Assembly (NCBI RefSeq): GCF_003350505.1
Contig: NZ_QQAY01000021.1
Location: 1 to 46,382 of the forward strand
Source of the DNA: Falsibacillus pallidus
GTDB taxonomy: Bacteria; Bacillota; Bacilli; Bacillales; DSM-25281
Length of the DNA: 46,382 bases
Direction of reading: 5' to 3'
The notes under the pieces were generated by a model. The model was not told where the DNA came from, made no database searches, and saw only the letters and a list, made by a program, of their open reading frames with translations. Position numbers and translations under genes: made by a program. Shown here piece after piece: positions 1 through 8,314 of the stretch (positions are counted from its first letter, which is position 1; every line of letters begins with the position of its first letter).

Positions 1-95
1 GTCACACCCGTTCCCATACCGAACACGGAAGTTAAGCTCTTCAGCGCCAATGGTAGTTGGGGGTTTCCCCCTGCGAGAGTAGGACGTCGCCGGGC
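1..95 (+). rRNA. rrf: 5S rRNA, 3' portion
   Basis: The window opens inside a Bacillus-type 5S rRNA. The conserved stretches CCGAACACGGAAGTTAAGC and GAGAGTAGGACGTCGCCGG are present. About 20 nucleotides of the 5' end lie outside the window. It is followed directly by tRNA genes, as in Bacillaceae rrn operons. Confidence 0.96.
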
Positions 96-107
96 CACTA
101 AAATTAT

Positions 108-182
108 TCCGCAGTAGCTCAGTGGTAGAGCTATCGGCTGTTAACCGATCGGTCGCAGGTTCGAGTCCTGCCTGCGGAGCCA
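108..182 (+). tRNA. tRNA-Asn (GTT)
   Basis: Full cloverleaf with acceptor stem TCCGCAG/CTGCGGA, anticodon loop CTGTTAA with anticodon GTT, T loop GGTTCGAGTCC and encoded CCA end. First tRNA after the 5S gene. Confidence 0.96.
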
Positions 183-185
183 TTT

Positions 186-258
186 GCTTCCATAGCTCAG
201 CAGGTAGAGTGCTTCCATGGTAAGGAAGAGGTCACCGGTTCGAGCCCGGTTGGAAGCT
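186..258 (+). tRNA. tRNA-Thr (GGT)
   Basis: Acceptor stem GCTTCCA/TGGAAGC, anticodon GGT in the loop ATGGTAA, T loop GGTTCGAGCCC. No CCA is encoded after the discriminator T, so the end must be added after transcription. Confidence 0.93.
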
Positions 259-276
259 TAATTTAAGAATACGAGT

Positions 277-351
277 GGCCCGTTGGTCAAGCGGTTAAGA
301 CACCGCCCTTTCACGGCGGTAACACGGGTTCGAATCCCGTACGGGTCACCA
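277..351 (+). tRNA. tRNA-Glu (TTC)
   Basis: Acceptor stem GGCCCGT/ACGGGTC with one G-U pair, anticodon loop CTTTCAC with anticodon TTC, T loop GGTTCGAATCC, and an encoded CCA end. Confidence 0.96.
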
Positions 352-391
352 TAGTTTTTACATTTAAGTAAAAACGAATATCATACATATT

Positions 392-467
392 GGAGGATTA
401 GCTCAGCTGGGAGAGCACCTGCCTTACAAGCAGGGGGTCGGCGGTTCGATCCCGTCATCCTCCACCA
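392..467 (+). tRNA. tRNA-Val (TAC)
   Basis: Acceptor stem GGAGGAT/ATCCTCC, anticodon loop CTTACAA with anticodon TAC, T loop GGTTCGATCCC, encoded CCA end. Confidence 0.96.
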
Positions 468-518
468 TAGATTTTTTACGCAGCAAAGCGGAGTAAAATA
501 ATCTTCCTTTTTTAAATT

Positions 519-594
<76 letters not shown>

Positions 595-603
595 GTTTCA
601 TAT

Positions 604-687
604 GGAGGGGTAGCGAAGTGGCTAAACGCGGCGGACTGTAAATCCGCTCCTTCGGGTTCGGCAGTTCGAATCTGCCCCCCTCCACCA
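604..687 (+). tRNA. tRNA-Tyr (GTA)
   Basis: Long (class II) tRNA with acceptor stem GGAGGGG/CCCCTCC, anticodon loop CTGTAAA with anticodon GTA, an extended variable arm, T loop AGTTCGAATCT and encoded CCA. The long variable arm fits bacterial tRNA-Tyr. Confidence 0.95.
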
Positions 688-758
688 TTTTTTGAATAAC
701 TTTTTGAAATGCGGACATGCTACTTAATGTCCTTTTTGTTTGAAAAGACATTCATTAT

Positions 759-833
759 TGGGCTATAGCCAAGCGGTAAGGCATCGCACTTTGACTGCGA
801 CATGCGTTGGTTCGAATCCAGCTAGCCCAGCCA
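759..833 (+). tRNA. tRNA-Gln (TTG)
   Basis: Acceptor stem TGGGCTA/TAGCCCA, anticodon loop CTTTGAC with anticodon TTG, T loop GGTTCGAATCC, encoded CCA. Confidence 0.95.
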
Positions 834-837
834 AATA

Positions 838-910
838 GAGCCATTAGCTCAGTTGGTAGAGCATCTGACTTTTAATCAGAGGGTCGAAGGTTCGAGTCCT
901 TCATGGCTCA
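838..910 (+). tRNA. tRNA-Lys (TTT)
   Basis: Acceptor stem GAGCCAT/ATGGCTC, anticodon loop CTTTTAA with anticodon TTT, T loop GGTTCGAGTCC. CCA is not encoded (TCA follows the discriminator). Last tRNA of the cluster. Confidence 0.94.
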
Positions 911-920
911 TCATTTCGGA

Positions 921-950
921 AAAGGTCCTGTTAATCAGGATCTTTTTTTT
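921..950 (+). terminator. Terminator of the rRNA-tRNA operon
   Basis: A stem GGTCCTG/CAGGATC with a TTAAT-type loop is followed by eight T residues, directly after the last tRNA. Confidence 0.85.
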
Positions 951-1593
951 GTTGGGGAAAATTGGAGTTCCGCGGATGGCTGTTGAGATTATTGGTTCTG
1001 ATCCAGTTTGATTTTTTGCGGACGTGGGATGAGAGTATCTGACTGAGTGCTCAGTCGGATTAGGATAATTGTTATAAAGTAGGCAATGGCGCATAAGAAT
1101 AGGGTTTTGGCTCATAAACAGTCATGAACGGCGCAAAGCCGCAGCTTTTTCGCGCATAGGATATGAGAAGCGGCGCATAGGAACTCATTTCTCGCGCATA
1201 GAGCAAATGGAAGGGGTAAATTCTCCGCGATTTTCCTTCATTTTTAATCGATTCTTATCCTTACCCTATCGTCCTGACCCCTAATTACAGCTAATGAAGC
1301 AGTTTTTATCATATTAAAGTTCATATTTACCTCCTCAGGTGTACCTTTTTAGTGGTTCTGTGATCTGGCCCCGTATATCCAGGCGCAGGCCGGCAGATTG
1401 CTATTTGGCATCTTGATTGAGCGCTCAATCAGAAGGTAGTAATCGCACCGAACCTCAAACGGCGAATGCTTATACTTATTTGTTCGACAAAAACCAGGGC
1501 GTGACAGGCACTTTGAAGTCGCAACAGTCACCTTCAAGCAGGCACCTTCTATCTTCACTCCCCCGCTGAATATATATTCACAACCTTGTCGAG
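951..1593. other. Gene-poor spacer with palindromes and short repeats
   Basis: I see no credible gene here. Two related 16-bp perfect palindromes are present: GACTGAGTGCTCAGTC (1041-1056) and GATTGAGCGCTCAATC (1415-1430). A GCGCATA core is repeated four times (near 1089, 1152, 1173 and 1193). Short reading frames on the minus strand lack ribosome binding sites and recognisable motifs. Confidence 0.6.
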
Positions 1594-1623
1594 TTGAGTC
1601 ATATTCCTTTCTAGGGATACAAT
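1594..1623 (+). promoter_or_regulatory. Probable sigma-A promoter of rocF
   Basis: TTGAGT (1594-1599) and TACAAT (1618-1623) are separated by 18 bp and lie just upstream of the rocF ribosome binding site (AAGGAGG near 1643). Assigned by consensus only. Confidence 0.5.
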
Positions 1624-1659
1624 AGTACTTAGAATCATTTGTGAAGGAGGAAAACCATC

Positions 1660-2562
1660 ATGAAGAAAAACATATCAATTTTAGGCGTTCCTATGGATTT
1701 GGGACAGATGAGACGCGGTGTGGATATGGGGCCGAGTGCGATCCGCTATGCCGGTGTCGTGGAGAGGCTTGAAGCATTAGGATACAAAATTAATGATCTT
1801 GGAAATATTGAAATTGAACAGGCAGAAAGAGTACAGAATCCTGAAACAAATCTGCGCAATTTGAAAGCGGTTGCAGATGGGAGTGAAAAGCTTGCAGCCG
1901 GGATCCACGGAATCATTGATAATGGAGAATTCCCTCTTATCTTTGGCGGGGACCATAGCATTGCGCTTGGCACGCTCGCTGGGGTTGCGAAGCATTATGA
2001 GAATCTTGGAGTCATCTGGTATGACGCCCATGGTGATCTGAATACGGCTGATACGTCACCATCTGGAAATATCCACGGCATGCCATTGGCGGCTAGTATT
2101 GGAATTGGACATCCTGCACTTACTGGAATCGGCGGATATAGTCCGAAAATCAAGCCTGAGAACATCGTGATCATCGGTGCCCGTTCATTGGATGAGGGTG
2201 AAAGAGAACTTATCAAAGAAAAAGGTATCAAGGTGTACACGATGCATGAAATCGATCGTTTGGGAATGACCAAGGTAATGGAAGAATCGATTGCTTACTT
2301 AAAGGAAAGAAATGTGGATGGTGTTCATCTATCCCTTGATTTGGACGGGCTTGATCCAAATGATGCACCGGGAGTCGGCACACCTGTTATCGGAGGCATC
2401 AGCTATAGGGAAAGCCATTTGGCCATGGAAATGCTTGCGGAGTCTGATATTATCACTTCTGCTGAATTTGTTGAGGTCAATCCGATTCTTGATGAAAAAA
2501 ATAAGACGGCAAATGTAGCGGTAGCATTGATGGGATCGCTATTTGGAGAGAAATTACTATAA
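1660..2562 (+). CDS. rocF: Arginase
   Basis: Arginase hydrolyses L-arginine to ornithine and urea in the cytoplasm and is the first step of the arginase route of arginine catabolism. The 300-residue length is typical of Bacillus arginases. The binuclear manganese ligands are all visible: GGDHS (H99), DAHGD (D122, H124, D126) and SLDLDGLDP (D227, D229). The SAEFVEVNP motif near residue 267 is also typical of the ureohydrolase family. The ATG at 1660 has a strong AAGGAGG site at proper distance. The gene stands alone between its own promoter and a bidirectional terminator, and is a common neighbour of the sigW/cdaA block in Bacillaceae. No damage is seen. Confidence 0.97.
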   Translation: MKKNISILGVPMDLGQMRRGVDMGPSAIRYAGVVERLEALGYKINDLGNIEIEQAERVQNPETNLRNLKAVADGSEKLAAGIHGIIDNGEFPLIFGGDHSIALGTLAGVAKHYENLGVIWYDAHGDLNTADTSPSGNIHGMPLAASIGIGHPALTGIGGYSPKIKPENIVIIGARSLDEGERELIKEKGIKVYTMHEIDRLGMTKVMEESIAYLKERNVDGVHLSLDLDGLDPNDAPGVGTPVIGGISYRESHLAMEMLAESDIITSAEFVEVNPILDEKNKTANVAVALMGSLFGEKLL

Positions 2563-2579
2563 GATTTCATAAGAAAAAA

Positions 2580-2619
2580 GAGCAGCTGCACTTTTCCGCA
2601 GCTGCTCATGATATTTTTT
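2580..2619. terminator. Bidirectional terminator between rocF and the Spo0E-like gene
   Basis: A perfect 10-bp stem GAGCAGCTGC/GCAGCTGCTC is flanked by A runs on the left and T-rich sequence on the right, so it can stop rocF (plus) and the convergent small gene (minus). Confidence 0.85.
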
Positions 2620-2773
2620 GGACAAGTTCATCATATGTATTTAACAGATGATCGAGTTTCCAGCTGATTTTTACCACTTTCTCATCAGCGAAAGACGATT
2701 CAAGTGCAAGCTTAACCATCAGTGACCTATTTTCTTCAATTTCATTCAATAATTGCTTGAGCCTGCTCTCCAT
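2606..2773 (-). CDS. Spo0E-family aspartyl-phosphate phosphatase
   Basis: A small helical protein (55 residues from the preferred start) with the Spo0E-family signature S-x-x-L-D, seen here as SWKLDHLLNTYDEL near the C terminus. Members of this family dephosphorylate Spo0A-P and so delay sporulation. The helix-loop-helix size fits Spo0E, YisI and YnzD-like proteins. I place the start at the ATG at 2773 because GAGGA lies 7 nt upstream; two upstream in-frame ATGs (2779, 2803) are too close to it or lack a site. The gene converges on rocF. Which phosphorelay protein it acts on cannot be told from sequence. Confidence 0.8.
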   Translation of the reverse strand: MESRLKQLLNEIEENRSLMVKLALESSFADEKVVKISWKLDHLLNTYDELVQKIS

Positions 2774-2882
2774 ATGCATTTCCTCATTTCTAATGGAATT
2801 CAACTACTTTTTACCCAAATTTTGAAAATATTAAACCAAAATTAGTAAAAATTTGTTAGGATAAAATATATATAATTTTTTT

Positions 2883-2909
2883 TGAAACCTTTTAAGCTGT
2901 ACATACGTA
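2883..2909 (+). promoter_or_regulatory. Sigma-W autoregulatory promoter
   Basis: TGAAAC (2883-2888), a 17-bp spacer and CGTA (2906-2909) match the known sigma-W consensus (TGAAAC N16-17 CGTA). It lies about 40 bp before sigW, as in the autoregulated B. subtilis operon. Confidence 0.88.
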
Positions 2910-2946
2910 TACGAGTATAGCCGCATAGAGCGGGGGTATAATTTTA

Positions 2947-3510
2947 ATGGATTTAATCGTAAATAAACGGATAAAACAAGTCATTAAAGGCGATCAAAAT
3001 GCATTCAGCGAGATCGTTGAGCTTTATAAGGACAAAGTTTACCAAGTTTGCTACAGGATTTTGGGCAACCGCCATGAGGCTGAAGATATCGCACAGGAAG
3101 CATTTATCCGTGCATATATTAATATCGAAAGCTTCAATCAATCGCGGAAATTTTCCACATGGCTCTATCGGATCGCAACAAATCTTTGCATCGATCGAAT
3201 CCGTAAAAAGAAACCGGATTATTACCTGGATGCAGAGGTCTCGGGTACCGACGGGTTGACGATGTATTCGCAGGTGGCAGCTGATGTTGCCTTGCCGGAA
3301 GAAAAGCTTGAGAAGATGGAACTGAGAGATAATGTCCATAAAGAAATTTTAAAGCTCCCACAGAAATATAGGACAGTCATCGTACTTAAGTATATAGAGG
3401 AGCTTTCTCTTAATGAGATCAGTGAAATATTAGATCTCCCTCTGGGAACGGTTAAGACGAGGATGCACCGGGGTAGGGAAGCACTTAGAAAACAACTTGG
3501 GAAATTATAG
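2947..3510 (+). CDS. sigW: ECF sigma factor SigW
   Basis: Extracytoplasmic-function sigma factor that directs RNA polymerase to envelope-stress and antimicrobial-resistance genes. The protein is 187 residues, the same length as B. subtilis SigW. Region 2 (DIAQEAFIRAYINI...FSTWLYRIATN, residues about 45-85) and region 4 with its helix-turn-helix (SLNEISEILDLPLGTVKTR, about 150-170) are intact. The ATG at 2947 follows GGGGGT. A sigma-W promoter lies upstream and the gene is followed at 17 bp by its anti-sigma factor, the standard sigW-rsiW operon. Confidence 0.96.
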   Translation: MDLIVNKRIKQVIKGDQNAFSEIVELYKDKVYQVCYRILGNRHEAEDIAQEAFIRAYINIESFNQSRKFSTWLYRIATNLCIDRIRKKKPDYYLDAEVSGTDGLTMYSQVAADVALPEEKLEKMELRDNVHKEILKLPQKYRTVIVLKYIEELSLNEISEILDLPLGTVKTRMHRGREALRKQLGKL

Positions 3511-3527
3511 AAAGGGTGAGACGTAAG

Positions 3528-4163
3528 ATGTCCTCTTGTCCTGAAGAAATTGTGGATTTAATGCATGATTATTTAGACGAAGATATTTCTGCAGAGGATG
3601 AAATGAAACTGAAGCATCATCTGCAAACCTGCCCTTCCTGCCAGCAGTACCTGCATCAATTGAAGAATGCGGTTGGGATGGTTCAGGGAATTTCACATAT
3701 AAAGGCACCTGATGGGTTTACTTCACAGGTGATGGCCAAGCTGCCGAAAGAGAGAAAAAAGGTCGGCTTCCAGCGCTGGTTCCGCCAGCATCCTTTCATG
3801 ACTGCGGCTGCTTTATTTGTCGTATTGATTTCAGGAAGTATCTTTTCCGTCTGGAATGAGGATAAAGAATTTTCTTTTACCAAGAAGCCTGACTTGCTTG
3901 TTCAGAACCATACGGTCATTGTCCCGAAAGGAAAGACAGTTAACGGGGATATTACTGTCCGGAATGGGGATGTAAGGATAGAAGGGAAAGTCAATGGAGA
4001 TGTTACGGTGATCAATGGGAAGCCTTATATGGCAAATGTCGGTAATGTAAGCGGGGATATCAAGGAAATTAATGAAGTGTTCGAATGGCTTTGGTACAAT
4101 ATCAAAAAATCTACCAAAGATCTTTTCCACATCGGACAAAAAGAAGAAGCTCCAGTACAATAA
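3528..4163 (+). CDS. rsiW: Anti-sigma-W factor RsiW
   Basis: Single-pass membrane anti-sigma factor that holds SigW inactive until regulated proteolysis. The N-terminal zinc-binding anti-sigma motif H-x3-C-x2-C is visible (H31, C35, C38), and a transmembrane segment lies at about residues 90-108. The extracytoplasmic part has repeated VNGD/VRNGD/VINGK strands that look like a small beta-solenoid. I prefer the ATG at 3528 (211 residues) over the in-frame GTG at 3516, because the AAAGGGTG site at 3511-3518 then has normal spacing. B. subtilis RsiW has a similar length. Confidence 0.94.
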   Translation: MSSCPEEIVDLMHDYLDEDISAEDEMKLKHHLQTCPSCQQYLHQLKNAVGMVQGISHIKAPDGFTSQVMAKLPKERKKVGFQRWFRQHPFMTAAALFVVLISGSIFSVWNEDKEFSFTKKPDLLVQNHTVIVPKGKTVNGDITVRNGDVRIEGKVNGDVTVINGKPYMANVGNVSGDIKEINEVFEWLWYNIKKSTKDLFHIGQKEEAPVQ

Positions 4164-4173
4164 TCGATAATGG

Positions 4174-4207
4174 CGACAGGCGACCTTAAGGGAAGCCTGT
4201 TTTTTAT
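4174..4207 (+). terminator. Terminator after rsiW
   Basis: Stem ACAGGC/GCCTGT with an inner CCTTAAGGG hairpin, followed by a run of T residues. Confidence 0.75.
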
Positions 4208-4289
4208 AGTATAGATTATTACGTGCAGATGACACGGGGTTTTCAAATTGGATACGGCTGTTTGGTTTTTCTATTCTTGCCTTTAAATG

Positions 4290-4298
4290 TGATATAAT
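4290..4298 (+). promoter_or_regulatory. Extended -10 promoter of cdaA-cdaR-glmM
   Basis: TGATATAAT is a perfect extended -10 element; no strong -35 is seen. It is 67 bp upstream of the cdaA start. Confidence 0.6.
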
Positions 4299-4365
4299 AT
4301 TAAAGTTATGAAAAAACTAGAAAAAAGCGGCTTCCGCTTGGACTAAACATAATGGAGGATGAAAA

Positions 4366-5193
4366 ATGCCGTCATTCGCAGATTTTACGGTATTGGACTA
4401 TTTATCTAATATCATCGACATACTCCTTGTTTGGTTTGTGATATACAAGCTTATTATGGTAATCCGCGGAACGAAGGCCGTACAACTTTTAAAAGGGATT
4501 TTTGTCATCATTGTCGTCAGAAGTTTAAGCGGCTTTCTAGGATTTAATACACTAAGCTGGATGATGGAGCAAGCTCTAACATGGGGTTTTCTTGCAATTA
4601 TCATTATTTTTCAGCCGGAGCTGCGCAGAGCACTCGAGCAGCTGGGACGAGGGAAGTTATTTTCGAGGACCGGCAGCAATGAAGAGGAAGAGCAGGTGCG
4701 CATGCTTGAGGCAATCGTCAAAGCAGTCAATTATATGGCTAAACGCCGTATAGGGGCGTTGATTTCAATCGAAAGAGAAACAGGGATGAGTGATTACATA
4801 GAAACGGGAATTCCCCTCGAATCTCGGATTTCTTCTGAGCTATTAATCAATATCTTCATTCCGAACACTCCATTGCATGATGGGGCAGTCGTTCTTCAAA
4901 AGCGTACCATTGCAGCAGCGGCCTGCTATCTGCCGTTATCCGAAAGTCCTTTTATTTCAAAGGAATTAGGGACAAGGCATAGGGCAGCTCTAGGTATCAG
5001 TGAAGTGACAGATGCTATTACCATCATTGTTTCTGAAGAAACGGGAAGCATCTCCATTACCAAAAATGGCGAGCTATACCGCGATTTATCTTCGGATGAT
5101 TTTAAAAACTTATTGGGTTCAGAGATATTGGATTCCGCAAAGAACACTTCCTCAACCCGATGGAGCTGGAGGGGGAAAAAGCAAAATGGATAA
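4366..5193 (+). CDS. cdaA: Diadenylate cyclase CdaA
   Basis: Membrane-bound enzyme that condenses two ATP into cyclic di-AMP, the second messenger controlling potassium and osmotic balance. Three hydrophobic segments fill residues about 10-85, followed by a DisA_N-type catalytic domain with both signature motifs: DGA (172-174) and RHRAA (204-208). The 275-residue length is normal. It overlaps cdaR by 8 bp and is followed by glmM, the conserved cdaA-cdaR-glmM operon, in which CdaR and GlmM modulate CdaA. The ATG at 4366 follows GGAGG. Confidence 0.96.
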   Translation: MPSFADFTVLDYLSNIIDILLVWFVIYKLIMVIRGTKAVQLLKGIFVIIVVRSLSGFLGFNTLSWMMEQALTWGFLAIIIIFQPELRRALEQLGRGKLFSRTGSNEEEEQVRMLEAIVKAVNYMAKRRIGALISIERETGMSDYIETGIPLESRISSELLINIFIPNTPLHDGAVVLQKRTIAAAACYLPLSESPFISKELGTRHRAALGISEVTDAITIIVSEETGSISITKNGELYRDLSSDDFKNLLGSEILDSAKNTSSTRWSWRGKKQNG

Positions 5194-6418
5194 ATTCATG
5201 GAAAATAAATGGGTCATGCGTATTATCGCACTGCTCTTAGCCATCTTGCTATATACCTCTGTCAGTGTGGAGAAGGGGGACTTTAAGAAAGAGAAGAATC
5301 CATCCCCTAAAGCAAACAGCGAAGTCATTACAGATGTACCGCTGGATCTTTACTATGATTCCGATAACCTTGTTGTATCGGGAGCTCCGGAAAAAGTCAA
5401 CGTGATGGTAGAGGGGCCGACATCTATTGTTCAGCCTACTAAAACGATGCGCGACTTCCAGCTCTATGTAGATTTAAGGGACTTGGGCATCGGCCGCCAT
5501 CAAGTAAAGATCAAATCGAAGGGGCTATCTGATAAATTGCAGGCAAAGATTGAACCTGCCTTTATCAGTGTGGATATTCAAGAGAAAGTCACGAAGGAAT
5601 TCAAAGTGGAAGCGGAATTCAACTCTGCTATTTTGGCTGAAGGCTTTGAAGCTGAAAGTCCGACTGTTCAGCCTAAGACAGTCAAAATCACCGGAGCCAA
5701 GAATATCATAGATCAAATCACTTATGTGAAAGCAACGATCGATGTCCGCGGCGAAGTGGATAAGACGGTGACCAGGGAAGCACAGGTAAGGGTCCTTGAT
5801 CGGGAATTGAACAAATTGAATGTCACTGTGAACCCTTCGACAGTGGATGTCACACTGCCTGTGAAAAACCCGAGTAAAACGGTGCCGATCTCAATCAATA
5901 AAACAGGAACTCCTCCTGAAGGAGTCAAAATACTAGATGTTTCAGCTGATCCGAAACAAATCACCATTTATGGCAAACAGGATGTCTTGGATTCAATCAA
6001 CGAACTGGATCTTCCTCTCGATGTCAGCAAGATAGAGAAGGATTCAACGATTGAGGTGCCTGTGAAATTGCAGGACGGTCTGAACAAAGCCTCTGTAGAT
6101 AAAGTGAAAGTGAAGGTGGACGTTGAAAAGACGGAAACGAAGACTTTTTCGAACCTTCAGGTAGCTGAAAGAGGCGTTGGTGATCAATACAATATGACCA
6201 TTCTTTCCCCTGAAAAGGGACAAGTGGATCTGACGGTGACTGGTCCAAGTGAAATCGTCGATCAGCTAAGTGCAGATGATTTCAAATTGTACGTAGATGC
6301 TTCTGACTTAGAAGCTGGGGACCATAGCCTTAAAATTCAAATCGACAGTCCAGGGGATAATTTCTCAACCCAATTGTCCGATGACACCATGAAAATACGG
6401 TTGGAAGAAAAACAATAG
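5186..6418 (+). CDS. cdaR: CdaA regulatory protein CdaR (YbbR domains)
   Basis: Regulator of CdaA with one N-terminal membrane anchor (about residues 10-26) and an extracytoplasmic chain of YbbR repeats. Four repeats can be traced by the recurring pattern VTGP/ITGA...I/V. The protein is 410 residues. The ATG at 5186 lies inside the end of cdaA (overlap ATGGATAA) and has a strong GGAGGGG site; reading-frame extension upstream to 5012 is only overlap with cdaA and is not used. Translational coupling with cdaA is likely. Confidence 0.93.
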   Translation: MDKFMENKWVMRIIALLLAILLYTSVSVEKGDFKKEKNPSPKANSEVITDVPLDLYYDSDNLVVSGAPEKVNVMVEGPTSIVQPTKTMRDFQLYVDLRDLGIGRHQVKIKSKGLSDKLQAKIEPAFISVDIQEKVTKEFKVEAEFNSAILAEGFEAESPTVQPKTVKITGAKNIIDQITYVKATIDVRGEVDKTVTREAQVRVLDRELNKLNVTVNPSTVDVTLPVKNPSKTVPISINKTGTPPEGVKILDVSADPKQITIYGKQDVLDSINELDLPLDVSKIEKDSTIEVPVKLQDGLNKASVDKVKVKVDVEKTETKTFSNLQVAERGVGDQYNMTILSPEKGQVDLTVTGPSEIVDQLSADDFKLYVDASDLEAGDHSLKIQIDSPGDNFSTQLSDDTMKIRLEEKQ

Positions 6419-6456
6419 TGAATGGAAGACGAGATAAATAAGGAGCGATGATTAGA

Positions 6457-7812
6457 ATGGGTAAATATTTTGGCACAGATGGTGTAAGAGGAGTGGCAAA
6501 TACAGAGCTTACACCGGAATTAGCCTTTAAATTAGGAAGATTCGGCGGCTACGTTTTAACTAAGAATACAGAAAGGCCAAAAATCCTTATTGGGCGTGAT
6601 ACAAGGATCTCTGGCCATATGCTTGAAGGGGCTCTTGTAGCAGGGCTTTTGTCCATTGGGGCTGAAGTCATGCGCCTTGGCGTCATTTCAACACCAGGGG
6701 TCGCTTATTTAACGAAAGCACTTGGTGCACAAGCGGGCGTCATGATCTCTGCTTCTCATAATCCTGTTGCGGATAACGGAATCAAATTCTTCGGTCCTGA
6801 TGGCTTTAAGCTTTCTGATGAACAGGAAGATGAAATCGAACAGTATATCGATATGAATGAGGATATTCTTCCTCGTCCAGTCGGAGGAGATTTAGGACAA
6901 GTCAGCGATTATTTCGAAGGCGGCCAAAAGTACCTTCAATTCTTGAAGCAGTCTGTAGACGAAGACTTCTCAGGAATCCACGTAGCATTAGACTGTGCAC
7001 ACGGGGCGACATCTTCATTGGCAGCGCACTTATTTGCTGATCTTGAAGCGGATATTTCCACAATGGGTGCTTCTCCAAACGGCTTGAACATTAACGACGG
7101 AGTTGGATCGACCCATCCGGAAGCATTGGCAGCGTTCCTTAAAGAAAAGGATGCCGATGTCGGTCTTGCTTTTGATGGCGACGGCGACCGTTTGATTGCC
7201 ATTGATGAAAACGGCGATATCGTTGACGGCGACCAAATTATGTTCATCTGCGGCAAGTACTTGAAGCAGGAAGGCAGATTGAAGCACTCCACAGTTGTTT
7301 CCACTGTCATGAGCAACCTCGGTTTCCATAAAGGATTGGAAGAACTCGACATCAATGGTGTTCAGACAGCCGTAGGCGACCGCTATGTAGTGGAAGAAAT
7401 GAAGAAAAATGGATTCAATCTAGGCGGCGAGCAGTCCGGCCATATCATTTTCCTTGATTACAATACAACGGGCGATGGCCTATTGACGGGTCTTCAGCTG
7501 GTCAATATCATGAAAGCGACGAATAAGCCGCTGTCTGAACTTGCAGCTGAAATGCAAAAATTCCCTCAAAAACTTGTGAATGTCAAAGTGACCGATAAAC
7601 ACCACGTGACTGACAATGATAAAATCAAAGCGGTCATCGAAGAAGTGGAATCTGAAATGAATGGAAATGGACGCATCCTTGTCCGTCCTTCAGGTACAGA
7701 GCCATTGGTCCGCGTCATGGTGGAAGCACCGACGGAAGCTGCATGCGTAGAGTATGTAAACCGGATTGCAGAAGTCGTCAAAGCGGAAATGGGACTTCCG
7801 GAAAACGTTTAA
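6457..7812 (+). CDS. glmM: Phosphoglucosamine mutase GlmM
   Basis: Converts glucosamine-6-phosphate to glucosamine-1-phosphate for UDP-GlcNAc synthesis. All family motifs are present: the active serine loop MISASHNP (phosphoserine S100), the metal loop DGDGDR near residue 240, the sugar-binding GGEQSGH near 325 and the phosphate-binding RPSGTEP near 410. The start at 6457 (MGKYFGTDG) gives 451 residues, close to B. subtilis GlmM, and sits 11 nt after AAGGAG; the in-frame ATG at 6448 is too near that site. It is the third gene of the cda operon and feeds the same pathway as glmS downstream. Confidence 0.97.
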   Translation: MGKYFGTDGVRGVANTELTPELAFKLGRFGGYVLTKNTERPKILIGRDTRISGHMLEGALVAGLLSIGAEVMRLGVISTPGVAYLTKALGAQAGVMISASHNPVADNGIKFFGPDGFKLSDEQEDEIEQYIDMNEDILPRPVGGDLGQVSDYFEGGQKYLQFLKQSVDEDFSGIHVALDCAHGATSSLAAHLFADLEADISTMGASPNGLNINDGVGSTHPEALAAFLKEKDADVGLAFDGDGDRLIAIDENGDIVDGDQIMFICGKYLKQEGRLKHSTVVSTVMSNLGFHKGLEELDINGVQTAVGDRYVVEEMKKNGFNLGGEQSGHIIFLDYNTTGDGLLTGLQLVNIMKATNKPLSELAAEMQKFPQKLVNVKVTDKHHVTDNDKIKAVIEEVESEMNGNGRILVRPSGTEPLVRVMVEAPTEAACVEYVNRIAEVVKAEMGLPENV

Positions 7813-7825
7813 AACATATAAAAAG

Positions 7826-7868
7826 TATGCATGGGGAGGAAAGGGAACTCTTTCCCTTCTCATGCATA
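7826..7868 (+). terminator. Long hairpin after glmM
   Basis: TATGCATG pairs with CATGCATA around a purine-rich/pyrimidine-rich stem with G-U pairs (GGGAGGAAAGGG against CTTTCCCTTCT). No T run follows, so it may be a mRNA 3'-end stabiliser or a weak terminator. Confidence 0.5.
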
Positions 7869-7967
7869 TTAAATAAAGAAGCAAGGAAAACTTTTTACAA
7901 CAGGTTTTATTTTATGCAGACAGGGAAATCCATTATTGTTTGCACCATTTTCCTTGACAGATTTTAA

Positions 7968-7997
7968 TTGACGTTTCAAACAGACGTATTGTAAGAT
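7968..7997 (+). promoter_or_regulatory. Probable promoter of the glmS leader
   Basis: TTGACG (7968-7973) and TAAGAT (7992-7997) with an 18-bp spacer, about 70 bp before the ribozyme cleavage site. Another TTGACA at 7954 has no matching -10. Confidence 0.45.
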
Positions 7998-8061
7998 AAA
8001 CGTTGTCTGAATAAGTCAGACCTTTTAGTCGAGTAAAGAAAGGTGGATCGAGGTTAAAAAT

Positions 8062-8228
8062 AAAATAAAGCGCCTGAACTAATCTTCCTGAACGGACATC
8101 GGAGGATTAGTTGACGAGGAGGAGGATTATCGAGTTTTCGGCGGATACCTCCCGGTTGAATAGCACAACCGTAATCTTTTTCTTAAAGCGACCGAGGCAA
8201 CTTGGCGTACAAAGGAGAAAGAATGCCA
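8062..8228 (+). ncRNA. glmS ribozyme-riboswitch
   Basis: Self-cleaving RNA activated by glucosamine-6-phosphate; cleavage lowers glmS mRNA. The conserved core elements are present in order: GCGCCTGAACT after the cleavage site (expected between A8069 and G8070), AGTTGACGAGG, ATCGAGTTTTCGGCGGAT, CTCCCGGTTG, CAACCGTAATC, and the pseudoknot helix CCGAG-GCAA-CTTGG. It ends about 90 bp before glmS, the usual arrangement. Confidence 0.96.
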
Positions 8229-8250
8229 CTTATAAACTTACTACAGAGAT

Positions 8251-8293
8251 AAGGGGGCATTAGTCAGCCCCCGCGGTTTTGACTGGCCCCCTT
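8251..8293 (+). promoter_or_regulatory. Leader hairpin between ribozyme and glmS
   Basis: AAGGGGGC (8251-8258) pairs perfectly with GCCCCCTT (8286-8293), with AGTC/GACT extending the stem inside. An alternative inner pairing of GGGGGC with GCCCCC at 8267-8272 is possible. It has no long T run and ends a few bases before the GGGAGGA ribosome binding site of glmS. Confidence 0.6.
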
Positions 8294-8314
8294 TATTAGG
8301 GAGGATACATTATT

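Noticed and set aside
1349-1558. 69-codon minus-strand frame upstream of rocF
   Set aside because: No ribosome binding site, no motif, and it overlaps palindromic repeat sequence.
5012-5185. Upstream extension of the cdaR frame
   Set aside because: It lies wholly inside cdaA; the membrane anchor and a strong ribosome binding site place the start at 5186.
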